DNA of 23,058 nucleotides from Bacillota bacterium (GCA_030597345.1 JAUVSA010000003.1:1-23058), one strand, 5' to 3'; shown: positions 1 through 8,239, numbered from the stretch's first letter. The notes: generated by a model from the sequence alone, not told the origin. Program-made: numbers and translations.

Positions 1-513
1 CACCCTCGGCTCTCCCCCCAGCAGATCGAACAGGTGGACGAACTCCTCCCACTGCCCTCCCAGCTCGCTCCCTCGGCCCGCCGAGTACTCCAGCAGCAGC
101 TCCATCTCATCCGGCGCGCCGGCCAGCAGCGAGCGAACGCCTGACGCCAGCTTGCGCAGCCCCGCCGCCGTCCCCTCGCCCATATGGTGCCCCGGGTGCA
201 CCACAACGAAGCTCGCCCCCAGCCGCGCTCCCCGCGCCATATCATCGGCAACCGCGCGCAGTGAGCGCTCCCGCAGCGCGCGGTCCGGTGTGGCGAAGTT
301 GGCCAGGTAGCAGGCATGGACTGCGAGGAGTTGGATACCGTGACGGTCGAGAAGCTCCCGGAAGCCCGCCACCTCATGCTCCGGCAGCGAACGGGCCCGC
401 CATCCCCGCGGGTTCCGCGCAAAGATCTGGATGCACTCGCACCCCAACGAGTGGGCCCGTCGTGCTGCCCGGAGCAGGCCGCCGCTCACCGGAACGTGCA
501 CGCCAAGACGCAT
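1..513 (-). CDS. nfo: Endonuclease IV (AP endonuclease family 2), 3' part cut by window edge
   Basis: This gene encodes the start of a deoxyribonuclease IV, a TIM-barrel metalloenzyme that cleaves DNA 5' of abasic sites in base excision repair. Translated from the ATG at 513, the first 171 residues begin MRLGVHVPVSGGL and contain the family features in order: the HVxxxGG start, IFARNPRGW near residues 31-39 (compare FTKNQRQW in E. coli Nfo), VVVHPGHHMGEG with metal-ligand histidines, and LLEYSAGRGSELGG (compare ENTAGQGSNLG). The frame is open to base 1, and the remaining roughly 110 residues, including the later metal ligands, lie outside the window. The start is 5 nt past the stop of the upstream kinase gene, so the two are probably co-transcribed. 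A GTG directly before the ATG (514-516) is an alternative start. Identification is confident; the missing half cannot be checked. Confidence 0.93.
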   Translation of the reverse strand, partial: MRLGVHVPVSGGLLRAARRAHSLGCECIQIFARNPRGWRARSLPEHEVAGFRELLDRHGIQLLAVHACYLANFATPDRALRERSLRAVADDMARGARLGASFVVVHPGHHMGEGTAAGLRKLASGVRSLLAGAPDEMELLLEYSAGRGSELGGQWEEFVHLFDLLGGEPRV

Positions 514-518
514 CACTT

Positions 519-1634
519 CTATCGCTGACGATTGCGCGCGGAGCCGGGGTTGAAGGCCGCGGCGATCTCTGCCGGAGGCGGGCTGTACACGCCAACGTAC
601 CGCGAGACCACGCCTCCAGCTGCGTTCGCGAGTTCTGCCGCCTCCTGGTAGCTGCTCCCCGCAGCCACCGTCAGCGCCGCGGTCGCACTTACCGCGTCGC
701 CGCACCCCGTGCTGTCCCCCACTACGGTCGCTCCGAGAGCGCCCCCCTCGCCCGGCGGCGTGAATCGCCTCGCCGGTATCAGCACAGTCGCGCCCTCACG
801 CGGGAACACCGCGATGCCCGCGTCGCCCATCGTCACGAAGACCGCCTCCGCCTCCAACCGCTCCCGCAGCAGCCGCCCCGCACGCGCCACCTCCAGAGGC
901 AGATCGTCCGGCAATGAACCGATGTCATCGCCGGCCGCGCCCGAGCTGCCGCCGTTGGTCGCCTGCGAATTCGCGGGCCCGATCGCCTGCAGCGCCTCCG
1001 CTTCGTTCGGGCTCACCAGCGAGGCGCCGCGGAACAGGTCGATGTTCTCCGGCTTCGGGTCCGCGCACAGCGGCACGCCTCTCGCTCGCGCTTCCCCAAT
1101 CAGTTCCCCCGGCAGCGACACCTCCGACAGCACTCCCTTCGCATAGTCGGCCGCCAGCACCACCTCCGCCTCCGACAGCCCGGCCCGCAGCTCCTCGCGC
1201 ACGCGCACCGCCAACCCCTCCGCCAGCGGCTCCGTGCTCTCCGTGTCCACTCGCAGAAGTTGCTGTCGCCCCGCCAGGATCCGCATCTTGTGGCTCGTCG
1301 GCCGGGATGAATCGCGCAACACACCCGAAACATCCGCGCCCCGGCCGCCCAAGTCCGCCAGCAGCCGCTCCCCCAACTCATCCTCCCCCACCACCCCCAA
1401 CACCCGCACCCGCGCCCCCAACCCCAGCAGAATCGCCGCAACATTCCCCGCCCCGCCGGGCTTATGCGTTCTCGCCTGCTGCGTGAGCGGCATTGCAACC
1501 ACTGGAATCGGAGCCTCCGGGGAAATCCGCTTCACGCTCGCAATCACCCACTCGTCCATCATCAGGTCCCCCACCAAAAGCACCCGCTTCCCCCGAATGC
1601 TCTCCAGCAGCTCCCGCGCCCGCTTCAGCGTCAT
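519..1634 (-). CDS. PfkB-family sugar kinase, RfaE1/HldE kinase-domain-like
   Basis: This is a ribokinase-fold (PfkB) carbohydrate kinase of about 371 residues. The N-terminus has LLVGDLMMDEW then RISPEAPIPVV, and residues 59-65 read PGGAGNV, which is the pattern of the heptose-7-phosphate kinase domain of RfaE1/HldE. ADYAKGVLS (162-170) and DPKPEN (192-197) match the SDYGKGVL and DPK regions of that subgroup. The C-terminal DSTGCGDAV carries the catalytic Asp (about 313). Residues 219-245 are a Gly/Ser/Asp-rich insert that looks disordered. The ATG at 1634 is chosen because GGAGGAGG lies about 5 nt upstream and the start overlaps the nth stop as ATGA. By family, the product would phosphorylate D-glycero-D-manno-heptose-7-phosphate for an envelope heptose precursor. 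The nucleotidyltransferase half of HldE is absent here. Another PfkB substrate remains possible. Confidence 0.82.
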   Translation of the reverse strand: MTLKRARELLESIRGKRVLLVGDLMMDEWVIASVKRISPEAPIPVVAMPLTQQARTHKPGGAGNVAAILLGLGARVRVLGVVGEDELGERLLADLGGRGADVSGVLRDSSRPTSHKMRILAGRQQLLRVDTESTEPLAEGLAVRVREELRAGLSEAEVVLAADYAKGVLSEVSLPGELIGEARARGVPLCADPKPENIDLFRGASLVSPNEAEALQAIGPANSQATNGGSSGAAGDDIGSLPDDLPLEVARAGRLLRERLEAEAVFVTMGDAGIAVFPREGATVLIPARRFTPPGEGGALGATVVGDSTGCGDAVSATAALTVAAGSSYQEAAELANAAGGVVSRYVGVYSPPPAEIAAAFNPGSARNRQR

Positions 1635-2371
1635 CGTCGCCTCCTCCCAGCCGCTGCCGCCACCCCAATCCGCGGACACAGCTCCGACAGCGCGCACCCC
1701 TCACACTCCGGCCGCCGCGGGTGACACACCTCCCGCCCATGCCGCACCAATCCCAAGTGCAGCTCCAGCATCGCCTTTCGGTCCCACCGCGCCCCCTCCC
1801 CCGAATCGAGCAGCGCCCCGTAGACCTCGTGCGCCTGCTCCATCGTCGTGCTTGGCGGCAGAACCCCCAGCCGCTTCGACACCCGCAGCACGTGCGTATC
1901 CACTGGAAACGCCGCCTTCCCCAACGAGAACAGCACCACGCATGCCGCCGTCTTCGGCCCCACCCCCGGCAGCCCACGCAGATACTCCCCCGCCTTCCCT
2001 GCCCGCCACCGCCGGAGGAAACCGAGGTCGAGCCCTCCTCGATCCTCCTCGATCTCCCTCAGAATCCGCTTGATCCGTCGCGACTTTATCTCCCCCAGCC
2101 CCCCCGGCCGGATGGCCGCCGCAATCGCCCGCGGGCGCGCCGCCAGGGCCTCATCCCACGTCGGAAACCGCTCCTTCAACCTGGCGAACGCCCGCCCCGA
2201 GTTCACATCCGTGGTGTTCTGCGACAATACCGTCGCGATCAAGCTGTCCAGTGGGTCCCCTCGCCGCCCGTGCGACGGCCGCCCATACCTCCCGTTCAAC
2301 TGCCGCACCACCAGCGGCAGCCGCGCGGCCGGCTGGCCCGCGGCAAAGCTAGAGGACGATGTCCTGACCAC
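1631..2371 (-). CDS. nth: Endonuclease III (HhH-GPD DNA glycosylase/AP lyase)
   Basis: This is a base-excision repair glycosylase and AP lyase for oxidised pyrimidines. The sequence shows DPLDSLIATVLSQNTTD, the helix-hairpin-helix LPGVGPKTA with the catalytic Lys, and FPVDTHVLRV with the catalytic Asp. A C-terminal iron-sulfur motif follows with the spacing C-X6-C-X2-C-X5-C, so both catalysis and cluster binding look intact. The start is uncertain. The GTG at 2371 gives 246 residues and overlaps the end of purA by 23 nt. GTGs at 2311 and 2308 would give a product near the usual 210-230 residues, and a TTG at 2422 is also in frame. The gene ends in an ATGA overlap with the downstream kinase start, implying translational coupling. 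It sits second in a purA-nth-kinase-nfo operon, so two base-excision repair enzymes share one transcript. Confidence 0.93.
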   Translation of the reverse strand: MVRTSSSSFAAGQPAARLPLVVRQLNGRYGRPSHGRRGDPLDSLIATVLSQNTTDVNSGRAFARLKERFPTWDEALAARPRAIAAAIRPGGLGEIKSRRIKRILREIEEDRGGLDLGFLRRWRAGKAGEYLRGLPGVGPKTAACVVLFSLGKAAFPVDTHVLRVSKRLGVLPPSTTMEQAHEVYGALLDSGEGARWDRKAMLELHLGLVRHGREVCHPRRPECEGCALSELCPRIGVAAAAGRRRR

Positions 2372-3620
2372 GCTGCCTGCCCACCAGGACGTGCGAAACC
2401 GGCGCCCCCACCAGCTCCTCAATCCGCCTCACATACCCCTGCGCCTTCTCCGGCAGATCAGCAAACCGCGTCACCTCCGATATGTCGGTCCTCCAGCCAG
2501 CCACCTTCTCGTACACCGGCTCGCATCTCGCCAGCTCCTCGATCTGGTTCGGGAACTCCGACACGGCCTCCCCGTCACACCGGTATCCAACACACACCGG
2601 TATCTCCTCGAACTGCCCCAGCTCATCCAGGTGCGTGATCGCCAGCGAGTCCATCCCGTTCAGCCGCGCCGACTTCCTCACCACCATCGCATCGAACCAC
2701 CCGATCCGGCGCGCCCGCCCCGTCGTGCTCCCGAACTCCCCCCCGGGATCGCGCATCGACGCCGCGATCTCCTCCTCCATCTCCGTCGGAAACGGCCCCG
2801 CCCCCACCCGCGTCGTATATGCCTTCGCCGTCCCCACAACCCGGCCGATCAGCTTCGGGCTGAGCCCGATCCCCGCCGACACCTCCCCCGCCAGCGGGTT
2901 GGAGCTCGTCACATACGGATACGTCCCCCAGTCTATGTCCAGCATCGTCCCGTGCGCCCCCTCGAACAGCACCTTCTGTCCCCTCTCCAGCGCATCCCGC
3001 ACGATCAGCGACGTGTCACACACCGCCTCGCCGAAGTGATCCCACATCACCCGCAGATCATTGTATATCCTGTCCGGGTCAACCGTCGGGCTCTTGTAGA
3101 CGTTCTTCAGCAGCAGGTTCTTGTAGCTCACAACCGCGTCCAGCTTGTCCGCCAGCGTATCCCCATCTCTCAGATCGCCCATCCGTATCCCCCGCCTGGC
3201 CGCCTTGTCCTCATACGCCGGCCCGATCCCCCGCCTCGTCGTCCCGATCGCCCGCTTCCCCCGCCTCTCCTCCTCCTCCGCCTCGATCAGCTTGTGATAC
3301 TGCAAGATCAAGTGCGCGTTCTCGCTGATCCGTATGTTCCCAGCCACCTGAATCCCCCGCGAGCTCAGCTCCGCCTCCTCCTCTATCAGCGTCTCCAGGT
3401 CCAGCACCATCCCCGCCCCCAGCAGGCCCAGCTTCCCCCGCAGAATCCCCGTCGGGATCAAGTGCACCGCGAACTTCTGCTCGCCAATCCACACCGTGTG
3501 CCCGGCATTGTTGCCACCCTGATAGCGCACTACCAGGTCTGCATCCGCCGCCAGCAGGTCCACCACACGACCTTTCCCTTCATCTCCCCACTGGCTGCCT
3601 ACCACGACTGTTGCTGGCAC
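2349..3620 (-). CDS. purA: Adenylosuccinate synthetase
   Basis: The product condenses IMP and aspartate using GTP, the first committed step from IMP to AMP, in the cytoplasm. Near the N-terminus it has GSQWGDEGKGR with catalytic Asp13, and GGNNAGHT with His41, at the same numbering as the E. coli enzyme. TTGRARRIGWFD lies in the second half and the guanine-recognition THLDEL follows. The 423-residue length is normal for the family. The GTG at 3620 is chosen because GGAGGG stands about 6 nt upstream and this start gives the usual short N-terminus; the in-frame codons further upstream (to 3659) do not resemble the family. It is the first gene of the minus-strand operon, with nth overlapping its 3' end. 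A hairpin-rich leader precedes it. Confidence 0.97.
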   Translation of the reverse strand: MPATVVVGSQWGDEGKGRVVDLLAADADLVVRYQGGNNAGHTVWIGEQKFAVHLIPTGILRGKLGLLGAGMVLDLETLIEEEAELSSRGIQVAGNIRISENAHLILQYHKLIEAEEEERRGKRAIGTTRRGIGPAYEDKAARRGIRMGDLRDGDTLADKLDAVVSYKNLLLKNVYKSPTVDPDRIYNDLRVMWDHFGEAVCDTSLIVRDALERGQKVLFEGAHGTMLDIDWGTYPYVTSSNPLAGEVSAGIGLSPKLIGRVVGTAKAYTTRVGAGPFPTEMEEEIAASMRDPGGEFGSTTGRARRIGWFDAMVVRKSARLNGMDSLAITHLDELGQFEEIPVCVGYRCDGEAVSEFPNQIEELARCEPVYEKVAGWRTDISEVTRFADLPEKAQGYVRRIEELVGAPVSHVLVGRQRGQDIVL

Positions 3621-4054
3621 GATACCCTCCACTCTCTCCTCACCGCGCGCACGCGGCAACGTCGGATTAGGGGGGAACGGCTAGGTCGGCTTCGCCGACC
3701 GCCGTGGCGGCCCGCTGAGTGCGGGTCCAGCCACAAAAGAAGCCCAAATGGGGGAATTCCATTTGAGCCTGCCGAAACTCCCGCGGCCTTCGCCGTCCAG
3801 AGCTTCCTCGCACAACTGTACCCAAACCGCACTCCCTTGTCAACAACTGAAGGGCGGGCGTGCCCTTGGGCGGCGGCGGCTTGCCCGAGACGCCCGGGCT
3901 GGACAGGCGCAGCAGGGCGCGGCCTCGGCGCCCGGTAGTCCTGCTCATTGGTGAACAGATGATGCACCAGGTCACGCGAGCGCCGCGCGATGGCCCACGA
4001 GAGGGTGCAAGCAGGAGCGGAAGGTAGAGTGTGGCGTGAGAAAGACGGCACACG
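3621..4054. other. Intergenic region, purA leader, hairpin-rich
   Basis: This 434-base stretch has no convincing gene. It separates the 3' end of the membrane-protein gene from purA, both on the minus strand. Open frames across it in either strand are Arg/Pro-rich and look like GC-driven noise. The half next to purA holds a cluster of stem-loops between 3684 and 3768, listed separately. No promoter with both boxes could be identified by eye. Confidence 0.6.
3684..3768 (-). promoter_or_regulatory. Cluster of three stem-loops in the purA leader
   Basis: Three inverted repeats lie close together: GGTCGGC/GCCGACC with a 3-nt loop (3684-3700), CCCGC/GCGGG with a 5-nt loop (3711-3725), and CAAATGG/CCATTTG with a 7-nt loop (3745-3765), the last extended by two more pairs after a mismatch. 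On the purA strand they fall about 65-150 nt before the start codon. None is followed by a clear T-run, so they may be a leader structure, a factor-dependent terminator, or a dispersed palindromic repeat. Confidence 0.4.
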
Positions 4055-6013
4055 TTAGCCCATGGGTTGTGTCAGGCCGAAGATGGCAGAGACGATGGCG
4101 AGGAACCCGGAAGGCAGGTAGGATCCCAGCACTAATCCTAGGAATGCCGGCCGCAGGTGCCGCTCGAGCCGGAGTCCGCCATAGCGTCGGATAAGGGTGG
4201 TCAGCATCCAGGCAATCAAGACGTTGAGCCACAGAGATCGATTGGTCTCGTAGGCGCTGGCGATCAAGAACCCTATGGGGCTCAACGGCCACCAAACGAA
4301 GGATGTGTTGAGCCAAACTAAGCCGGCCGTGATGGCAGCGCCTATGAGCATGGCGATTCGGAGCCAGTTGTCCGGTGGCAGCGGATTCCTCAAGGTAGCG
4401 TCCAAATCCCCGAATGCCCAGTTGGGGAACATTCGGAAGGGCCATCCGCCGGCAAATCCGATGGCGCTCGCCCCGTCCCGGTAGATCACCGCCAGAAGCG
4501 CTGGCAGCCCGACAGCTAGCATGGTGATCACCGCCAGCGCGGCCGCTAGAGTGAAAAGCCTTCCCCGCACCCGTGCCTGGTCGACCAGCTTGAAGCTGTT
4601 GACCATCTGCGGCATTGCCAGACTCATAGCGTCACTCATATAAGAAAGCCACACGTACGTATACATTGTCAGCGACTGAGCGCCGATCACCTTGGCGCCA
4701 ATAGTGGATAGAACCACACCCCGGGGCGTGAACTCATGGCTTACGAACATCACGCCGCCAGCGGAAACAAGCCGGGAGCAGCCGATCAGAACTGCGTAGA
4801 AAACTAACATGAAGATGGCAAAGGACCACCAAGACATGCCCGCACGACTGACCCACCACAACATGAAGCCATTAGCGACCATGAACCCCAGCAAAGCCCA
4901 TCGACCTGCAAGCACCGCGTAGGGCGACTGCTGCGCGCCGGGACCGCGACCCAGCAGGCCCCGCCATGCCTCGCGGAACCCCTTCCGGGCCTGGTAGACG
5001 AGTAGCAGGCTCAGGGCGATGAAGCCGCCGGCCTCCTGGTAGTGGATGAAGGACACCGGGTTGATCGAGAGGGAAGAGGTGCCGCCTTCGGCTGCGATGC
5101 CGAAGCTGCCCCAGATCAGCAATTGGACGAGATAGAGCACGTAGAACAGCCAGAGACTGAGCGATACCTCGCTCGGGAGCAGGCAGGTGACCCCAATGAC
5201 CGGGAAAATCAGGGACAGACGCATGCCGGACAGGGCACTCCACGGCAAGCCCATTCCAGCGAAGTGACGCCCGACATGGATGTTCCAGAGCGTCGGCGAA
5301 GGCACATTCGGATACAGTCGGTGAAGGAACCCCAGTAACTCCAGCGCACACGGTAGTGCAAAGCCGATCCAGAATATTCGATTGCTCAGGATGCTGCTGC
5401 GCAAGGTGGGGTACGGGTCCCGTCCGGTGAGAGAAAGTGGCACTTCCACCAGGGGAAAGGCAAGCCGCTGACGCTCAATCCAGTCTCTGCTCAGCAGCGC
5501 GGCCAAGCAGAACATCGCTGCCATCAGGGCGAGCGTGAAGGAGAACCAGTTCAGCAGCGGAGTAAGCCAGACGCCCCAGGGCACCCCCACGCCGACGGGA
5601 CTCCCCTCCCAGAACCAGACCACGGCTTCCGAACTTCCGAGGCTCAGCCAGCTCGGGACATATGGCCAAATCAGATGCTCCCAGTCGTTTCCCGGCGTCG
5701 CCATGTAGACGGGAAACGTGGTGGCTGACACCATATAGGGCATGCCACCCACGAAAAGGAAGCCGACCGACACGATGACCATGCCGTAGACGACGAGCAG
5801 TTCGCTCCGGTGGAGGGCGCTGTTGGGCCGCAGGCGCGCGAGCACGCCATTCGCGGCGACGAGCAGAAAGAGAATGAACACAGCGCTGTTGAGAAGCGAG
5901 CCGGCCCCCACACTCCAGGTCCGGGCTACAAAGGCAAGGTGGGGGTTGATCGCGGCAAGCAGCGCGACACTAAGCGTGCCGAGCACTACAGCTCGCGGGG
6001 TAATCGGCGACAC
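4055..6013 (-). CDS. Large polytopic membrane protein, DUF6785/DUF6784-like (copy 1)
   Basis: This 652-residue protein is almost entirely hydrophobic, with a dozen or more predicted membrane-spanning stretches joined by short loops. Recognisable conserved pieces are ITPRAVVLG at the N-terminus, RSELLVVYGM, GGMPYMVSAT, RDWIERQRLAFPLVEVP, SRLVSAGGVMFV, and AMPQMVNSFKL. It resembles bacterial proteins annotated with DUF6785/DUF6784, whose function is unknown; a transport role is only a guess from topology. It is a clear full-length paralog of the minus-strand gene at the right end of the window, sharing almost all these motifs. The GTG at 6013 is used because GGGAG lies about 10 nt upstream and the paralog aligns at the following ITPRAV. 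It lies 91 bases downstream of the XRE-cupin regulator on the same strand and is probably co-transcribed with it. Confidence 0.8.
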   Translation of the reverse strand: MSPITPRAVVLGTLSVALLAAINPHLAFVARTWSVGAGSLLNSAVFILFLLVAANGVLARLRPNSALHRSELLVVYGMVIVSVGFLFVGGMPYMVSATTFPVYMATPGNDWEHLIWPYVPSWLSLGSSEAVVWFWEGSPVGVGVPWGVWLTPLLNWFSFTLALMAAMFCLAALLSRDWIERQRLAFPLVEVPLSLTGRDPYPTLRSSILSNRIFWIGFALPCALELLGFLHRLYPNVPSPTLWNIHVGRHFAGMGLPWSALSGMRLSLIFPVIGVTCLLPSEVSLSLWLFYVLYLVQLLIWGSFGIAAEGGTSSLSINPVSFIHYQEAGGFIALSLLLVYQARKGFREAWRGLLGRGPGAQQSPYAVLAGRWALLGFMVANGFMLWWVSRAGMSWWSFAIFMLVFYAVLIGCSRLVSAGGVMFVSHEFTPRGVVLSTIGAKVIGAQSLTMYTYVWLSYMSDAMSLAMPQMVNSFKLVDQARVRGRLFTLAAALAVITMLAVGLPALLAVIYRDGASAIGFAGGWPFRMFPNWAFGDLDATLRNPLPPDNWLRIAMLIGAAITAGLVWLNTSFVWWPLSPIGFLIASAYETNRSLWLNVLIAWMLTTLIRRYGGLRLERHLRPAFLGLVLGSYLPSGFLAIVSAIFGLTQPMG

Positions 6014-6104
6014 GACGCTTCTCCCTTGCTATTGTCGCGGCAGAACCGTGGAGTCCCGCCGCCAGACCCTCCCGGAAGGGCAGTCGGCACTCCGATTCCC
6101 GCTC

Positions 6105-6662
6105 TCAGTACTTGGGGGGCACGTAGATGGTGATGAGGTGGGCCGGTTCCGAGCCCAGGCAGCGCCCCCGGTGGCTCGCTCTCTCCGGGACGTAGAACGC
6201 GTCGCCCGGGCACAGGATCAGCGGAGTGTCCCCTTCGATCTCGAGTTCGAGCGTTCCAGAGAGGAGAATGCCGGCGACGTCGCAGTCGAGACTCTCGAAC
6301 TCCGAGGCGCTCTCTGTCGGCATGATGTACTCGTCGAGCATCTGGGCTTTGACGTCCTCCCGCCTCGGAAGAACGAAGGTGTAGCGCCTCTTCGCGTCGG
6401 AGGCTACCCGCATGTCGCTCCGTCGGAAAACGGGCCCTGCCAGCTCTGCTGCGTCGGCGCTGGAGAAGAACGTCTCCAGATCGCTTCCCAACGCGTGGAG
6501 AACCTTCGTCAGGGTGGCGAGCGTCGGCGAACTCCCGCCCCGCTCGAGGTTCGAGAGATAGCTTGCCGCGATGCCACACCGATCGCCAACCTCCCGCAGC
6601 GACAAGCCGACTCGAGTCCGCAGCTTCTTCAGGTGTACGCCAATCTCCTGGGGTCCTGCCAT
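6105..6662 (-). CDS. XRE-family transcriptional regulator with C-terminal cupin domain
   Basis: This 185-residue protein combines an N-terminal helix-turn-helix of the XRE/Cro type with a C-terminal small cupin barrel. The HTH (about residues 8-62) contains LRTRVGLSLREVGDRCGI and the recognition segment AASYLSNLERG. The cupin (about 115-180) contains LSGTLELEIEG, CPGDAFYVPERASH, and ends in LITIYVPPKY. Proteins of this layout sense a small ligand through the cupin and repress or activate nearby metabolic or transport genes. The ATG at 6662 has GGAGGGG 3-4 nt upstream; a GTG at 6689 is a less likely start. It is transcribed from a good promoter (6707-6735) arranged back to back with that of the pilin-like gene. 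It therefore probably controls itself, the membrane protein downstream of it, and possibly the pilin-like gene. Confidence 0.9.
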   Translation of the reverse strand: MAGPQEIGVHLKKLRTRVGLSLREVGDRCGIAASYLSNLERGGSSPTLATLTKVLHALGSDLETFFSSADAAELAGPVFRRSDMRVASDAKRRYTFVLPRREDVKAQMLDEYIMPTESASEFESLDCDVAGILLSGTLELEIEGDTPLILCPGDAFYVPERASHRGRCLGSEPAHLITIYVPPKY

Positions 6663-6706
6663 CGTCCCCTCCGCGTCGAAGGATAGCACTCCTACCGATC
6701 ACGTGT

Positions 6707-6735
6707 TATATAGCACAGATTCGCGGAAATATCAA
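6707..6735 (-). promoter_or_regulatory. Sigma-70-type promoter for the XRE-cupin gene
   Basis: On the minus strand TTGATA (6735-6730) is followed after exactly 17 nt by TATATA (6712-6707). This AT-rich patch stands out from the GC-rich surroundings and lies about 45 nt before the regulator's start codon. The palindrome CACGTG at 6700-6705, next to the expected transcription start, could serve as part of an operator. Confidence 0.65.
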
Positions 6736-6755
6736 TGTATATCGAGCAATTAGAC

Positions 6756-6784
6756 TTGACAGAACGAGTGCCGTCCGATAAACT
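6756..6784 (+). promoter_or_regulatory. Sigma-70-type promoter for pilin-like gene 1
   Basis: A perfect TTGACA (-35, 6756-6761) is followed after 17 nt by TAAACT (-10, 6779-6784). Transcription would start near 6791 and give a leader of about 320 nt before the pilin-like gene. The box is only 20 bp from the -35 of the divergent XRE promoter. Confidence 0.65.
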
Positions 6785-6790
6785 ATATTT

Positions 6791-7113
6791 CTGGCCTATC
6801 GGTGAGTTGGCGCTCGTTAGGGCCGAGTTTGGCCTGCAGAAACGGAGCGTCCTGCGTGCTCGCTGTGTGCGGTAATCAGCACAAGCGGATGACGGTTGCT
6901 GGGCAGCTTCAGGCCGCAGGGCTGTTGCAGACGCCCGGCGAACAGGGGACGAACTCGCATTCCTAAGTCCGCAAGCGATAGTCTAGCGTCGGAACAGAGT
7001 GATGAGGCACTTCGCCCGGGAAAGGAGGTAAGGTCGAGCCAGCCGACAGTCGGCTTCCGTTGGATTGAGTCGTGTCGTCGCCTGAGATCTCAAGGGAGGT
7101 GGAACACCTAGTG
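6791..7113 (+). other. Long untranslated leader of pilin-like gene 1
   Basis: About 320 bases lie between the predicted transcription start and the start codon, with no convincing gene. The stretch holds a strong ribosome-binding-like AAAGGAGGTAAGG at 7020-7032 that no good start codon follows, a stem-loop AGCCGA/TCGGCT (7041-7055), and just before the start a small hairpin AGGTG/CACCT (7097-7109) that would bury the likely Shine-Dalgarno sequence. I looked for the conserved pieces of the cyclic-di-GMP (GEMM) riboswitch and did not see them. Confidence 0.45.
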
Positions 7114-8205
7114 ATGACACAGAGACAGAAGGGATTCACGCTGATTGAGCTGCTAGTGGTGATCGCAATCATCGGCATCCTGGCAGCAATGGTCTTCCCG
7201 GTCTTCGCAAGGGCGCGCGAATCGGCGCGCAAGGCGGTGTGTCTGTCGAACGTGAAGAATATCGCCCTGGCCATTCAGATGTACCTGTCGGACAACAACG
7301 ATACGCTCCCACCGTCGGAGCACCGCGCAGAGGTGCTGGCGTACTTCGACATGATCCCTGCAAGCGGGCGACGGACGGACAGCTGGAACGGGACGATCAA
7401 CGGCCACTGCGCCATAGCCACAGTGGCCAACCCCTACCTGAAATGGCCTGTGGTCCTCGACGAGTATACTAGGAACCGAGACGTATGGTCCTGTCCGAGC
7501 GCCAAGATCGAGGGCGGGGCCACCTTCATCATCGGTCCGGTCGACTGGTTTGGCTACCTCGTAGCCAGCGCGGGTCAGTGGGGTGACGATTCGCCCCTCG
7601 GCTACTTCGGACCGTGCGACCGCGGTTGGCCCAATGGATGGGGCGGAACGGTCACGGACTCCTTGACCCAGGAAAGGATGGCGGCGCTCGTGGGCAGCAC
7701 GGAAGGCGCGGCCCACAAGGCCTTCGTCCAGAGCATTGCCACCAACAGCTACCAGGGGGAGACGCAGGGACTCAAACTCGCCGCGGTCCAGGATCCTGTC
7801 AACTATGCGATCGTCGGAGATGGAAGCCAGCTCGTCGACTCCATGGGCCCCGGCTTGACCGCGTATCCGGACCTGTGCAACGTCGAGTGCGCCGGCGATA
7901 TGATCTGGTGTACCCCCTGGGTTGACTGGGAGATATGCGCGCTCTGGGCTGCGGACTGCGGGCTGTATTACCATGCCCCGCAGGACGGGAGCTTCTACAA
8001 CGACCGCGAGCTCCTCAAGCGGTACACCCGACACTTGGGCGGGTCAAACATCGGCTACCTGGATGGCCACGCCTCCTGGATCAACAGCCAGAGGCTGCTG
8101 GAGAAGGTGAGGGATGGTGAGATCTTCGGACTCTACAGCTCCGGCCCGACCAGCCTGTGCGCACCCTCTCAAGGGGGAGACCCCGACGGCAACTACATCT
8201 ACTAG
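7114..8205 (+). CDS. Type IV prepilin-like protein with H-X9-DG signature (DUF1559-like), copy 1
   Basis: This 363-residue protein has a class III-signal/prepilin N-terminus: MTQRQKG|FTLIELLVVIAI, with cleavage expected after Gly7, Phe at +1 and Glu at +5 of the mature protein. A single hydrophobic helix follows, then FARARESARKAVCLSNVKN. Near the C-terminus is HLGGSNIGYLDG, the H-X9-DG signature of DUF1559-type pseudopilins. The central and late region holds about a dozen Cys residues, many paired in short motifs, suggesting disulfides in an extracytoplasmic domain. It is a paralog of the gene at 19632, sharing also EYxxNRDV, CPSA and AYPDxCNVEC. The ATG at 7114 aligns with the paralog's start; the GTG at 7111 is an alternative. 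Such proteins are widespread in Armatimonadota and Planctomycetota. Their function is poorly known, and involvement in a pseudopilus or surface capture is inference. Confidence 0.9.
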   Translation: MTQRQKGFTLIELLVVIAIIGILAAMVFPVFARARESARKAVCLSNVKNIALAIQMYLSDNNDTLPPSEHRAEVLAYFDMIPASGRRTDSWNGTINGHCAIATVANPYLKWPVVLDEYTRNRDVWSCPSAKIEGGATFIIGPVDWFGYLVASAGQWGDDSPLGYFGPCDRGWPNGWGGTVTDSLTQERMAALVGSTEGAAHKAFVQSIATNSYQGETQGLKLAAVQDPVNYAIVGDGSQLVDSMGPGLTAYPDLCNVECAGDMIWCTPWVDWEICALWAADCGLYYHAPQDGSFYNDRELLKRYTRHLGGSNIGYLDGHASWINSQRLLEKVRDGEIFGLYSSGPTSLCAPSQGGDPDGNYIY

Positions 8206-8239
8206 TGGCAGGCCGGCGAGCAACATCGCTGATATGATC

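Noticed and set aside
1848..3938. 696-codon open frame on the plus strand, antisense to nth and purA
   Set aside because: It is Pro/Arg/His-rich with no domain pattern and lies opposite two unmistakable enzymes; it is a GC-driven shadow frame.
3599..4053. Minus-strand frames of 128-150 codons in the purA leader as a small gene
   Set aside because: Low-complexity, Arg-rich translation overlapping hairpins and the purA start; no ribosome-binding site or recognisable motif.
6791..7110. Cyclic-di-GMP (GEMM) riboswitch before pilin-like gene 1
   Set aside because: Such riboswitches are known before pilin genes, but the conserved GEMM segments were not found by eye.
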